A DNA stretch of 64,000 nucleotides from Microbacterium sp. Au-Mic1 (GTDB lineage: Bacteria > Actinomycetota > Actinomycetes > Actinomycetales > Microbacteriaceae), in assembly GCF_021341785.1 (NCBI RefSeq), contig NZ_JAJTTF010000004.1, forward strand, positions 248,001-312,000, given 5' to 3'. Numbering within the stretch: the first letter of the stretch is position 1; every line of letters begins with the position of its first letter. Shown in pieces: positions 9,681 to 17,712 of this stretch. A program made the translations under genes and the position numbers. A model generated the notes under the pieces. That model ran no database searches. It was given only the letters and a program-made list of their open reading frames with translations, and was not told the origin of the DNA.

Positions 9681-10385
9681 ATGATCCTGCTCGACGTGCC
9701 GGGCATCACGAATCTGCGCGACGTCGGCGGCATGCCGGCCGGCGCTTCCCGCATTCGCGAGGGGGTGCTGTTCCGCTCCGGGAACCTCGCCCACGTCGGC
9801 CCCGAGGCGCACTCGTTCCTCACCGAGCAGGTCGCGCGCGTCGTCGATCTCCGCGACGACAGCGAGGCGAGTGCCGAGCCGTGTGCGCTGCCCGGACTGC
9901 GCATCGACCGCGTCCCGCTCTTCGCCGGTTCCGTCGCCTCGTTCCTGATGGGAGACGTCAGCCTCACCGGTCTGTACCGGCACATCGTCGAGGACGGCGC
10001 GGATCGCATCGTCCAGGTGATCCGGATCCTGTCCGAGGGGGAGCCGACGCTGGTGCACTGCACCCTCGGCAAGGATCGCACCGGCGTCAGCGTCGCGCTC
10101 GCGCTCGCCGCCGTCGGCGCGGATCGCGAGGCGATCGTGGACGACTATGCGCTGACCGCCTCGCAGCTTCCGGAATCACGTAACAGGGCGATCGCGAAGT
10201 GGCTCGAGGAGCGACTGCCGATCGCCCACGATGCGATCGCGGTGGCCACCCAGTCGCCGGCGCCGGTGATGCGCGACCTCCTGAAGAGCATCGACGAGCG
10301 ACACGGCTCGGCGGCGGACTACCTGCTCGGGGCAGGACTGCGCCGGGCCGAGCTGGACGCTCTGGGGGCCGCTCTGGTCGGCTGA
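9681..10385 (+). CDS. Tyrosine/serine protein phosphatase (Y_phosphatase3 family)
   Basis: Cys-dependent phosphatase of 234 aa. The P-loop HCTLGKDRTG (H-C-x5-R-[ST]) holds the catalytic Cys and Arg. The N-terminal GITNLRDVGGMP and VLFRSGNLAHV are typical of the PtpB/LipA-like group of secreted or cytosolic actinobacterial tyrosine phosphatases. No signal peptide is visible. The start at 9681 follows a good ribosome site (GGTGAGGAGGC). A TAGGCT hexamer at 9638-9643 is a plausible -10. It stands alone between the CoA-transferase gene, from which it diverges, and the iron-regulated gene. Confidence 0.88.
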   Translation: MILLDVPGITNLRDVGGMPAGASRIREGVLFRSGNLAHVGPEAHSFLTEQVARVVDLRDDSEASAEPCALPGLRIDRVPLFAGSVASFLMGDVSLTGLYRHIVEDGADRIVQVIRILSEGEPTLVHCTLGKDRTGVSVALALAAVGADREAIVDDYALTASQLPESRNRAIAKWLEERLPIAHDAIAVATQSPAPVMRDLLKSIDERHGSAADYLLGAGLRRAELDALGAALVG

Positions 10386-10416
10386 CGAGCAACGGTGCTC
10401 GGTGGAGAAACCGGAG

Positions 10417-10435
10417 GTAGGTTAGGCAACCCTTC
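10417..10435 (+). promoter_or_regulatory. DtxR/IdeR-like iron box
   Basis: The 19-mer GTAGGTTAGGCAACCCTTC matches the DtxR/IdeR consensus TTAGGTTAGGCTAACCTAA at 14 of 19 positions, with an intact left arm. It lies 25 nt before the ATG of the siderophore-interacting domain gene and just upstream of that gene's likely -10, so iron-bound repressor would block transcription. Inference from consensus; no experiment. Confidence 0.65.
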
Positions 10436-10444
10436 ATCCGGTGA

Positions 10445-10450
10445 TATCGT
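10445..10450 (+). promoter_or_regulatory. Probable -10 hexamer (TATCGT) of the SIP-domain gene
   Basis: TATCGT ends 9 nt before the ATG at 10460, which would put the transcript start at or next to the start codon. An AGAGG also lies in the gap, so a very short leader with a ribosome site is possible too. Confidence 0.45.
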
Positions 10451-10459
10451 AGAGGCATC

Positions 10460-10924
10460 ATGACCACTGCGATCCGCACCACCGCGCGCGCCGAGCGCCG
10501 TGCCACGCGCCGCTCCGCGAAGGCTCAGCACCTGATCGTCGCCGACGAGGGGTCCCTGGCCGAGCTGGAGGCGACGCTGGCGACGCTGCCGCTGTGCGCG
10601 ACCGGTCGCGTGTTCGTCGAGGTCCCCGACGCGGAGTCGATCTCCACGGTCACGGTCCCGCCGCGGATGACCGTCACCTGGCTGCCGCGCGCCTCGCGGT
10701 CGGGCGCTCCCGGCTCGGGCCGGCGCTGCGCGCACGGCACCGCCGCGGCGCGCGCCGCGATCGCCTGGTCCGACGAGATGCTGTGCGACGGCGCGGAGGA
10801 GCACACCACGGTGACGCTGCTCGGCGGCTTCCTCGGCACGGCGGACATCGCGGAGCACCTCACGGAGCGGCTGGGCATGGATCCCGAGCGGATCACGGCA
10901 CCGGAGCGCTTCGGGCTGCTCTGA
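10460..10924 (+). CDS. Stand-alone siderophore-interacting-protein (SIP) C-terminal domain protein
   Basis: Small protein of 154 aa. From about residue 22, HLIVADEGSLAELEATLATLP, GRVFVEVPDAESIS and VTWLPRASRSG match the C-terminal NAD(P)H-binding half of ViuB/SIP ferric-siderophore reductases. The N-terminal FAD-binding half is missing, so it is roughly half the usual length (about 260-280). It may work with a separate flavin domain, bind a siderophore, or act as a regulator. The iron box and -10 directly upstream support a role in iron supply. The N-terminal 20 residues are Arg/Thr/Ala-rich and have no family match. Confidence 0.72.
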   Translation: MTTAIRTTARAERRATRRSAKAQHLIVADEGSLAELEATLATLPLCATGRVFVEVPDAESISTVTVPPRMTVTWLPRASRSGAPGSGRRCAHGTAAARAAIAWSDEMLCDGAEEHTTVTLLGGFLGTADIAEHLTERLGMDPERITAPERFGLL

Positions 10925-10944
10925 GACGAAACGCCGCTCCCGGA

Positions 10945-11400
10945 TCACCCCCGCGGCAGGTAGTGCCCGTCCTCGAGCCCGGCTTCGATCTCGAAGCGGT
11001 TGCGCAGCGGATCCCGTCCCGCGAACAGGTACAGGAACGGCATCAGAAGGCCGTAACGCAGCCACTGCTGCTTGTGCACGGCTTCATGCCGGAGGACGCG
11101 GTCGTCGGGCACCGCGTCGCCGGTGAGGTAACAGCCCGCGACGCAGACGCCGCCGCGTGCGAAGGTCCACTCCGGCATGCCTCGGAAGATCCACAGCCCT
11201 TCGCGGCGCTCGACCTCGCCCGTGCTCCACAGTCCGCCCCAGATCCAGCCGACGGCCATGCCCCAGGCATAGCCGAGGCGGCTGATCGGGGAGCGCAGCA
11301 GCACGGACGGCAGACGCAGGTCGCGTCGTCGGGAGCGCTCCAGGATCTCGGTGGCCTCGGCCTTGATCGCGGCGATGCGGGCGCTGTCGCCCGCCGTCAC
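10945..11400 (-). CDS. Uncharacterised protein with an HEAVH motif
   Basis: Protein of 151 aa that I do not recognise as a named family. The clearest feature is RHEAVHKQQWLRYG near residue 105, an HExxH arrangement like that of zinc peptidases, next to a hydrophobic segment (LLMPFLYLFAGRDPLRN). The middle part (GYAWGMAVGWIWGGLWS) is Trp/Gly-rich and hydrophobic. It starts with GTG overlapping the stop of the arginase-fold gene (GTGA), so the two are co-translated. A metal role is inferred from the motif alone. It converges on the SIP-domain gene with 20 bp between stops. Confidence 0.6.
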   Translation of the reverse strand: MTAGDSARIAAIKAEATEILERSRRRDLRLPSVLLRSPISRLGYAWGMAVGWIWGGLWSTGEVERREGLWIFRGMPEWTFARGGVCVAGCYLTGDAVPDDRVLRHEAVHKQQWLRYGLLMPFLYLFAGRDPLRNRFEIEAGLEDGHYLPRG

Positions 11401-12209
11401 GCGAGGGCGCCGATCAGGCGCAGGATCGCGCCCAGGTCCTGCACGGCGTCACCGGGGGAGCGCGGGGCGAAGCCGGCGATGGTCGCCCCCGCCAGCGGCA
11501 GCCGCTCGCGCAGCGCCTTCACGGCGCTGACGACATCGGTGGTGCGCAGGCCGAACGGCACCGCGGAGGAGACCCCGGCGAGCTCGGACGGATCCAGCAC
11601 GTCGACGTCGATGTGCACGTACACGCGCGACGCCCCTGTGGCAGCCACGGCCTCCGCGAGCGCCTGGGCGTCCTCGACCTCGTCGAGGCGGACGATCCCG
11701 GATCCTGCGAGGTACTCGCTTTCGGCGTCGTCCTCCGACCGCGCGCCCACGAGCACGGTGCGCTCAGGGGTGAGGCCCGCGGGGCCGTCGATCGGGAACG
11801 ACTCGTGGCCGAGCAGTGCGCGCAGGGCCATGCCGGCGTAGGCGCCGGAGACCGAGGACTCCGGGGTGTGCAGATCGGGGTGCGCGTCGAACCAGACGAT
11901 CGCGACGTCGTGCAGTGCGCCCGGGAGGGCGGCGACCGCGGCCACGCTGACGCCGCAGTCACCGCCCACCACGAGCGTGGGCTCGGCATGCGCCGTGATC
12001 GCTTCCTCGATGAGCTCCCTCGTGCGGCGCAGGCTGCTGAGTCTGTGCACGCCCGTGCCCTCGGCGTCTCCGGCCTCGAGCGGGATCTCCAGCACCGTCG
12101 TGCGTGCGCTGGGGAGGTCGCCGGCGATCGCCGACGCCCCCTCGGTGAGCAGCATCGCCCGCGGGGCAGGGGAGCCCTGCCACTGCGGGACGACGAGGAA
12201 GCGGGTCAT
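11397..12209 (-). CDS. Arginase/agmatinase/formiminoglutamase-family protein with altered metal motif
   Basis: Ureohydrolase-fold protein of 270 aa. Metal motifs are WFDAHPDLHTP (D, H, D ligands) and HIDVDVLDPSE (D, D ligands). The first motif, normally GGDHS, reads GGDCGVS here, so the His that binds one Mn is Cys. Ureohydrolases split guanidino or formimino groups from arginine, agmatine or related compounds; the change makes the reaction uncertain. The gene begins 1 bp after the pspA stop on the same strand and overlaps the HEAVH protein gene. The run TPM-domain gene, pspA, this gene and the HEAVH gene could be one transcript. Confidence 0.8.
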   Translation of the reverse strand: MTRFLVVPQWQGSPAPRAMLLTEGASAIAGDLPSARTTVLEIPLEAGDAEGTGVHRLSSLRRTRELIEEAITAHAEPTLVVGGDCGVSVAAVAALPGALHDVAIVWFDAHPDLHTPESSVSGAYAGMALRALLGHESFPIDGPAGLTPERTVLVGARSEDDAESEYLAGSGIVRLDEVEDAQALAEAVAATGASRVYVHIDVDVLDPSELAGVSSAVPFGLRTTDVVSAVKALRERLPLAGATIAGFAPRSPGDAVQDLGAILRLIGALA

Positions 12210-12210
12210 C

Positions 12211-12951
12211 TCAGCCCTCGAGCGCTTCCTGGGGCTTGGTCGATCCGGCCTTCAGCTCCGCGAGACGGGCCTCGACCTCGGTCAGCTGGCCGATGTCCTC
12301 GAGGCTCTCGAACTGGGCGTCCAGGCTGGACGCGGCGAGCTCCGCCTTGCCCTGGGCCAGTGCCTCCTGGCGGCGGACCTTGTCCTCGAACCGACCCAGC
12401 TCGCTGGTGGGGTCGAGCACGTTGATCGACGAGACGGCGTCCTGCACCTTGGTCTGCGCCTCGGCGACCTTGGCGCGGGCGAGCAGCTCGCTGCGCTTGT
12501 TCTTCAGCTCGACGAGCTTGTCCTTCATGCCGTTCAGGCCGGTCTTGAGCTTGTCGACGATCTCGGTCTGGGCAGCGATCTGCGGCTCGGCCGTCTTCGC
12601 CTCCTGCTCGGAGCTGATCTGACGCTGCAGGGCGACCTTGGCGAGGTTGTCGAACTTGTCAGCGTCAGCGGTGTTGCCGGATCCGCGCAGTTCGTCGGCC
12701 TTGCGGCTGGCAGCGAGGGCCTTGTTGCCCCACTCCGCGGCGGACTGCACGTCCTCCTGGTGGTCGCGCTCGAGCAGGCGCAGGTTGCCGATGGTCTCGG
12801 CGATGGCCGACTCGGCGTCCGCGACGTTGTTGGTGTAGTCGCGGACGAGCTGGTCGATCATCTTCTGCGGGTCCTCCGCGGAATCGATGAGGGCGTTGAC
12901 GTTGGCCTTCACCAGGGTGGAGATGCGGCCGAAGATGGACTGCTTGGTCAT
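12211..12951 (-). CDS. pspA: PspA/IM30 family membrane-stress protein
   Basis: Protein of 246 aa built almost wholly of charged, Ala-rich coiled-coil helices, as in PspA/IM30/LiaH. The N-terminal amphipathic helix SIFGRISTLVKANVNALIDSAEDPQKMIDQLVRDY binds membranes in the family. PspA proteins form ESCRT-III-like rods or rings that protect the membrane. No PspBC or PspF genes are nearby. Upstream on the same strand, 69 bp away, is a TPM-domain membrane protein, an association also seen in the B. subtilis ydjF-ydjH cluster. The start ATG at 12951 follows a GGAAAGGACATCCC ribosome site. Confidence 0.92.
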   Translation of the reverse strand: MTKQSIFGRISTLVKANVNALIDSAEDPQKMIDQLVRDYTNNVADAESAIAETIGNLRLLERDHQEDVQSAAEWGNKALAASRKADELRGSGNTADADKFDNLAKVALQRQISSEQEAKTAEPQIAAQTEIVDKLKTGLNGMKDKLVELKNKRSELLARAKVAEAQTKVQDAVSSINVLDPTSELGRFEDKVRRQEALAQGKAELAASSLDAQFESLEDIGQLTEVEARLAELKAGSTKPQEALEG

Positions 12952-13020
12952 GGGATGTCCTTTCCAGATTTCCGGTCGATGGGGTCGTACACGTCAGGAG
13001 AAGTCGAGTGTCCGGGCATG

Positions 13021-15051
13021 TCAGAAGCGGCCGCCCGATCCGCCGCGGCTGCCGCCGCCGAAGCTGGAGGGGCTGAATCCGCCGCCTCCGCCGCCGCTGG
13101 AGCGCCAGCCGCCGCCGCCTCCGCCGCCCCAGCCTCCGCTGCTCCGGCCGCTTCCGCCACCGGACAGGATGCCGCCGATGATGCCGCCGAGGATTGCGTC
13201 GCCCATACCGCTGCGGCCTCCGCCGCCTCCGCCGCCCCAGCCGCCTCCGCCGTCGCTCCACGAGTCGATGGAGCCCGCGGCCAGCTGGGTGGCTTCGCGG
13301 GCGAGGGCGATCGCCCGCTGCGCGTGCTGCAGTGCGGCGTTCGGATCCGCGACGCGCGCGGCCTCGGCCTGGTCGTACTCCGCGGAGGCCTGCGCCGCCC
13401 TGGTGCGCGCATCGGGGCCGATCGCCCCGCGGTGCGTGGTGATGTAGCTGTTCGCCGTCGAGATCTCCGCGCGGGCCTGCGTGAGCGTCTGCTCCAGCAC
13501 CTGCTGGGCGCGCTCGGCCTGCTGCTGGGCGTTGCGGATCGCGTCCACGGTGCTGTCGATGCGGGTGTTGGCCGCCGTCAGCGACTCCAGTACCGCCTGC
13601 GGGCGTCGTCCGGTGCCGGTGGCGTCGGTGCGGGCCTGATCCAGCGCGGTGCGAGTGGCCGCGACGGCGGCGTTCAGCTCCGGGGACGCGGGAAGCGCTG
13701 CCGCACCCGCAAGGTCCTGCTCGAGATTCGCGATGAGCGCCTGCGACTGCGATTCGGTCGCGGCGAGGTCGGTCTGCAGCGTCGTGATCGCTGCTGCCAG
13801 CTGCGAGGCCTGCAGCACACCCTCCTCGCCGGTGCGGATCGCGAACGCGGCCTCACCGCGCTTCCCCTGCGCGATGAGCTCGCCCGCCTGGGCGATGTTC
13901 GCATCGGCGAGTTCGAGGCGGCTCGCGGCCTCCGCCGGATTGCCGGAGACCGTCTGCAGTGCCAGTGGGTCGTAAACCGCTGCGAGCGTCTGCAGGGCAG
14001 CGGGGGCGGCGGCGACGACAGCGGCCGCCGCTTCGCGATGGCTCTTCAACTGGGCGAGGGCCTGCTCCGCGTTCTGCTCCAGCTTGCGGAGCTCATCGAA
14101 CGCCGCCACATTCGCGTCCAGGGCGTTGTCGGCCGACTCGCACAGCCGGATGATCTGCAGGTGCCAGTCGCGACGCTGCTGGTCGGAGTCGGGAATCTCG
14201 TCGTCGAGCTGCTGCTTGAGGGAGAATGCCTCATCGAGCCTGGCCTTCGCCTTCGCGACCACCTCGGTGAACGCGCTCGTCGCGGTGTCGCCGAACTGCG
14301 CGGTCGCGAACCCGAGATCCTCGGTGGAAGACGTGATCGCGTCGTCGGTGTGCACGAGGGCGAGTCCGGCGCGCTTGGCCAGCTCCTCGTCGCTGATGGC
14401 GTCGAGGGGGTCGCCGACCGGATCGGTCGATGCCGACTTCACCCTGGCGGCAGCGCGGCGACGCATCACCACGAGCACGATGATCGCGGCGACGATCGCG
14501 AGGACGCAGAGGACGATCAGCAGGATCCCGCCGAGATCGGCTCCCGAGGATCCGGATCCCTGGAAGCCGTCGATCGCGGTGCCGACGGCGGCGGCCCAGT
14601 CCTCCGTGCGCAGATCGTTCACGAGCGACCGGGAGATCTGGTCCACGCGGGAGAGCGGGATCGGCCCTGCCTTGTCGGCGGACAGGTAGTACTGCCGTGA
14701 CTGCGTGGCGATCGCGAGGAGGTACTGCTGCTGGCCGAGACCGTTGTCCACGGCGACCTGATTGGTCCACTCCTGGCTGTTGTCCGGGTTGGAGAAGGTG
14801 TCGACGAACACCACGAACAGCTGGATGTTCTGCGACTTGCTGAGCTCCTCGAGCCGGCCGTTCAGTGCCTTGGTCTCGGAGGATCCCAGCGCGCCCACCT
14901 CATCGGTGATGAACTCCGAACCGAGCGTCACCGGTGCCGTGGCCGGGGCGGACACCGTCGTGTCGGTGCTCGCGAGTGCCGGCGCGGATCCGAGCGACAT
15001 GCCGAGCACGCCCAGGACCACACCGACGACGACAGCCCAGCGCGCGCGCAT
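13021..15051 (-). CDS. TPM-domain membrane protein with long coiled coil and Gly-rich C-terminus
   Basis: Protein of 676 aa. Residues 1-27 are a signal peptide (MRARWAVVVGVVLGVLGMSL then APALA). A TPM (DUF477) domain follows to about residue 160 (FITDEVGALGSSETKALNGRL, QLFVVFVDTF, NGLGQQQYLLAIA). Next are a membrane helix (GGILLIVLCVLAIVAAIIVLVVM), about 350 residues of coiled coil, and a final 80 residues rich in Gly/Trp/Ser with runs of Gly. TPM domains are known in envelope maintenance, and Gly-rich tails are common in these proteins. The start at 15051 follows GGGAGGAGCGAAG; longer in-frame starts have no signal peptide. It lies directly upstream of pspA, so a joint role in membrane stress is likely. 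Confidence 0.85.
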   Translation of the reverse strand: MRARWAVVVGVVLGVLGMSLGSAPALASTDTTVSAPATAPVTLGSEFITDEVGALGSSETKALNGRLEELSKSQNIQLFVVFVDTFSNPDNSQEWTNQVAVDNGLGQQQYLLAIATQSRQYYLSADKAGPIPLSRVDQISRSLVNDLRTEDWAAAVGTAIDGFQGSGSSGADLGGILLIVLCVLAIVAAIIVLVVMRRRAAARVKSASTDPVGDPLDAISDEELAKRAGLALVHTDDAITSSTEDLGFATAQFGDTATSAFTEVVAKAKARLDEAFSLKQQLDDEIPDSDQQRRDWHLQIIRLCESADNALDANVAAFDELRKLEQNAEQALAQLKSHREAAAAVVAAAPAALQTLAAVYDPLALQTVSGNPAEAASRLELADANIAQAGELIAQGKRGEAAFAIRTGEEGVLQASQLAAAITTLQTDLAATESQSQALIANLEQDLAGAAALPASPELNAAVAATRTALDQARTDATGTGRRPQAVLESLTAANTRIDSTVDAIRNAQQQAERAQQVLEQTLTQARAEISTANSYITTHRGAIGPDARTRAAQASAEYDQAEAARVADPNAALQHAQRAIALAREATQLAAGSIDSWSDGGGGWGGGGGGGRSGMGDAILGGIIGGILSGGGSGRSSGGWGGGGGGGWRSSGGGGGGFSPSSFGGGSRGGSGGRF

Positions 15052-15176
15052 CTTCGCTCCTCCCAGGGTCCGGCAGGCCCCACGAGCGAGTCTAGGGCGT
15101 GTCTCCTTTTGTTTCTCCTGCTCGAACGCTCTCCCCTCGCGTGTGCGTCCGCCCGAGAGGAGAGCGGACGCGTCGG

Positions 15177-15182
15177 TAGGCT
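15177..15182 (+). promoter_or_regulatory. Probable -10 hexamer (TAGGCT) of a leaderless gene
   Basis: TAGGCT ends 7 nt before the ATG at 15190 of the DUF3097 gene, and there is no room for a ribosome site. The spacing fits transcription starting at the start codon. Confidence 0.55.
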
Positions 15183-15189
15183 GGGGGCG

Positions 15190-16062
15190 ATGGATGACAG
15201 GTACGGATCCGATGTGCTCGCCCAGGGCTGGCGGGAACGCGGCGCGAAGGTCGCCGTGGACGTCCCGGCGGAGAAGGATCTCGTGGTCGAGGTCGCGGTG
15301 GACGGGTTCTGCGGTGCCGTCACCAGGATCGAGGGCGGCCAGGTCGAGCTCGAGGACTACCGGGGGCGTCGCAGGCTGTTCCCGATGGGCGCGGGCTTCA
15401 TGATCGACGGCGAGCCCGTGCGGCTCGTGCACCCTGCTCGGGCGGGGACGGCGCGGGGCGCGGCGAAGCGCACCGCTTCGGGATCCTTCGCGGTCGACGA
15501 TCCCCGTGCGCGCACCGCGCTGCCGAGCCGGATCCTCGTGGAGGGCCGGCACGACGCCGAGCTCGTGGAGAAGGTCTGGGGCGATGATCTGCGCGCCGAG
15601 GGCGTCGTCGTGGAGTACCTGCAGGGAGTCGACCTGCTGGAGGAGCTGCTGGCCGCCGCACCGCCGCGGCGCGACCGTCGCTACGGCGTGCTCGTGGATC
15701 ACCTCGTGCCCGGCTCGAAGGAGACCCGCATCGTGGAGCAGATCATGCGCGGCCCGCACGGCGCGCACCTGCGCATCGTCGGGCACCCCTACATCGATGT
15801 CTGGCAGTGCGTGACGCCCACCGCGATGGGCATCCGAGCCTGGCCTCGGATCCCGCGCGGCACGGAATGGAAGGCCGGGATCTGCCGCGCCTTCGGCTGG
15901 CCGGCCGATTCGCAGGCCGACATCGCGCACGCCTGGAAGCGCATCCTTTCTCGCGTGAGCAGCTACCGGGATCTGGAGCCGTCGCTGCTCGGCCGGGTCG
16001 AGGAGCTCATCGACTTCGTGACGGAGCCGGTCACGGGGCCGGCCTCGGGCGGTGGACGATGA
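15190..16062 (+). CDS. DUF3097 family protein
   Basis: Protein of 290 aa matching the actinobacterial DUF3097 family from memory: MDDRYGSDVLAQGWRERG at the start, a small barrel-like part to about residue 90, then LPSRILVEGRHDAELVEKVWGDDLR, which resembles a Toprim-type acidic motif (E and D residues). GVLVDHLVPGSKETRI and IVGHPYIDVWQCV follow. A nucleic-acid role is suggested by the Toprim-like part but unproven. The ATG at 15190 was chosen over an upstream in-frame ATG because the -10 hexamer sits immediately before it. trmB follows on the same strand. Confidence 0.85.
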   Translation: MDDRYGSDVLAQGWRERGAKVAVDVPAEKDLVVEVAVDGFCGAVTRIEGGQVELEDYRGRRRLFPMGAGFMIDGEPVRLVHPARAGTARGAAKRTASGSFAVDDPRARTALPSRILVEGRHDAELVEKVWGDDLRAEGVVVEYLQGVDLLEELLAAAPPRRDRRYGVLVDHLVPGSKETRIVEQIMRGPHGAHLRIVGHPYIDVWQCVTPTAMGIRAWPRIPRGTEWKAGICRAFGWPADSQADIAHAWKRILSRVSSYRDLEPSLLGRVEELIDFVTEPVTGPASGGGR

Positions 16063-16115
16063 GCGGGCGCTCTGCCCGCGGGGCAGGACGGGCGGGCGTG
16101 ACGCCGGACGGCGGA

Positions 16116-16121
16116 TACCCT
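16116..16121 (+). promoter_or_regulatory. Candidate -10 hexamer (TACCCT) of trmB
   Basis: TACCCT ends 6 nt before the trmB ATG at 16128. The gap itself is GGAGGG, which could instead be a tightly spaced ribosome site, so this is a weaker leaderless candidate. Confidence 0.35.
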
Positions 16122-16127
16122 GGAGGG

Positions 16128-16853
16128 ATGCCCGAACCCCGCACCTTCCGTGACGAGCCGGTCTCGTTCGTCCGCCGCAGCGGCCGCATGTCCGAGGCGC
16201 AGGAGCGGGCGTTCGCCGAGCTCGCCGGATTCTACGTGCTCGACGTGCCCCGTGACGTCGCCTGGACCTCCGTGCACCCCGAGGCGCGGCTCGACCCCGC
16301 CGCGGCTTACGGACGGCAGGCTCCAGTCACGGTGGAGATCGGCTCGGGACAGGGGCACGCCATCGTGTCCGCTGCCGCGGCGCACCCCGAGCGGGACTTC
16401 CTCGCGGTCGAGGTGTTCCGGGCGGGGCTGGCCCGCACGATGCTCGACGCCGAGCGCGAGGGCGTGCGCAATCTGCGGCTGATCGAGGCGAACGCGCCCG
16501 AGGTTCTCGCCACCTACCTTCCCGCGGGCTCGGCCGACGAGGCATGGATCTTCTTCCCCGACCCCTGGCACAAGAAGCGGCACACCAAGCGCCGCCTCGT
16601 GCGACCCGGCTTCGGCGCCACGGCGGGTGCGGCGCTGCGCGACGGCGGGCTGCTGCGCCTCGCCACGGACTGGGAGGACTACGCCCTGCAGATGCGCGAG
16701 GTCCTCGACGAGGCGCCCGAGTTCGAGCGTGCCTTCGAGGGGGAGTGGGCGGAGCGCTTCGACGGACGCGTGATGACCGCGTTCGAGCGCAAGGGCATCG
16801 CGAAGGGCCGCGACATCCGCGATCTGACCTATCGGCGGGTGCTGCGGGGCTGA
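16128..16853 (+). CDS. trmB: tRNA (guanine-N7-)-methyltransferase
   Basis: S-adenosylmethionine-dependent enzyme of 241 aa that methylates G46 in the variable loop of many tRNAs. The SAM-binding motif is VEIGSGQGHAIV near residue 65. The strongly conserved FFPDPWHKKRHTKRR near 145 is diagnostic for TrmB. DWEDYALQMREVL and the C-terminal T-x-F-E-x-K-G (TAFERKGIAKGRDI) complete the family pattern. The ATG at 16128 gives the usual N-terminus (RTFRDEPVSFVRRSGRMS). A longer frame upstream overlaps the DUF3097 gene and is not family-like. Confidence 0.95.
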   Translation: MPEPRTFRDEPVSFVRRSGRMSEAQERAFAELAGFYVLDVPRDVAWTSVHPEARLDPAAAYGRQAPVTVEIGSGQGHAIVSAAAAHPERDFLAVEVFRAGLARTMLDAEREGVRNLRLIEANAPEVLATYLPAGSADEAWIFFPDPWHKKRHTKRRLVRPGFGATAGAALRDGGLLRLATDWEDYALQMREVLDEAPEFERAFEGEWAERFDGRVMTAFERKGIAKGRDIRDLTYRRVLRG

Positions 16854-16898
16854 CCGGCCCGCCGCGAGGGCGCGGCCCTTCGGAAGGTGTGCGTCCGG

Positions 16899-17639
16899 TC
16901 ATCTCATGCGGGACGCCGCGGAGCGGATGACCTCGGCGAGCTCACGGGCACGGCTCCACATCGGCCAGTGGCCGGTCGGCAGGTCGACGACGTCGAGATG
17001 CTCGAGGTTCGCGACCTCGGCGAACATGGGATGGCCCTCTCGCGCCAGGTCCAGAACCTGCGCGCTCGGGATCGAGCAGCACACCAGGGAGGTCGGGATC
17101 CTGGTGCGGGCGTCGTCCCCGAGTTCGACGGTCTGGCGGAGCACGGGGCCCGGCTCGGGAACGGCCCGCGCGCGGAAGCGGTCGAGTGCCTCCGAGCTCA
17201 GCCCCTCGAGGCTCGCCTGCTGCGCGAGGACGTCGAACGGGGGGAGCGGAAGGTCGCGCACGTCCTGGGGAAGGTCGGGCGCGAATGCGCTCCCGGCGGC
17301 CACCGGACCGGAATCGACCCAGACCATGCGACGAACCAGCTCGGGATGCCGGTCCAGGACGAGGGTGACCGGGAGATTCGCTCCGCTGTGCGCCACGACG
17401 ATCGCGGGCTCGCCTGCCGAGACGCCGTTTCGGGCGAGGGCGTCGAGGATCGCCACGACCTGGTCGTCGAGAGTCCTCGCGGCTCGCTGCGGATCGTCGG
17501 GGTCGAGGCCGGGCAGCGTCATCGCGACGGCACGCGCGCCGGCGGATTCCAGCGACGCGCGCACGTCGTCCCAGGCCCAGGCGCCCAGCCAGTGGCCGGG
17601 GATGAGAAGGATGGTGGGTTGGACCGTCGTCTGTGTCAT
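16899..17639 (-). CDS. Alpha/beta-fold hydrolase
   Basis: Alpha/beta hydrolase of 246 aa. The oxyanion region is LLIPGHWLGAWAWDDV, the nucleophile elbow VVAHSGAN (Ser), and the late His lies in PTGHWPMW. This arrangement resembles the salicylic-acid-binding-protein/hydroxynitrile-lyase-like esterases seen in many actinobacteria. No signal peptide is present, so it is cytosolic. It diverges from the WYL-domain regulator gene across a 73-bp AT-richer promoter region, a layout that usually means local control. Substrate unknown. Confidence 0.85.
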   Translation of the reverse strand: MTQTTVQPTILLIPGHWLGAWAWDDVRASLESAGARAVAMTLPGLDPDDPQRAARTLDDQVVAILDALARNGVSAGEPAIVVAHSGANLPVTLVLDRHPELVRRMVWVDSGPVAAGSAFAPDLPQDVRDLPLPPFDVLAQQASLEGLSSEALDRFRARAVPEPGPVLRQTVELGDDARTRIPTSLVCCSIPSAQVLDLAREGHPMFAEVANLEHLDVVDLPTGHWPMWSRARELAEVIRSAASRMR

Positions 17640-17673
17640 GCCACCAGCCTCACCCGCGCTGTGGGCATCAGTG

Positions 17674-17690
17674 TGTCACTATTTATGTCA
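17674..17690. promoter_or_regulatory. Direct repeat TGTCA-N7-TGTCA, candidate WYL-regulator site
   Basis: TGTCA occurs at 17674-17678 and again at 17686-17690, 12 bp apart, flanking an AT-rich CTATTTA that could be a -10. It sits in the hydrolase/regulator divergent region. The repeat is short, so chance is possible. Confidence 0.35.
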
Positions 17691-17712
17691 TGAAATTTCC
17701 GGGAGTGGTGCT

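Noticed and set aside
13021..13260. Short GGC/GCC-rich repeats resembling a repeat array or CRISPR
   Set aside because: They encode the Gly/Trp/Ser-rich tail of the TPM protein; there are no regular spacers.
11866..14700. Long plus-strand open frame opposite the arginase-like, pspA and TPM genes
   Set aside because: The minus-strand genes have clear families and start sites; the plus frame has low-complexity Ala/Gly/Leu runs and no motif.
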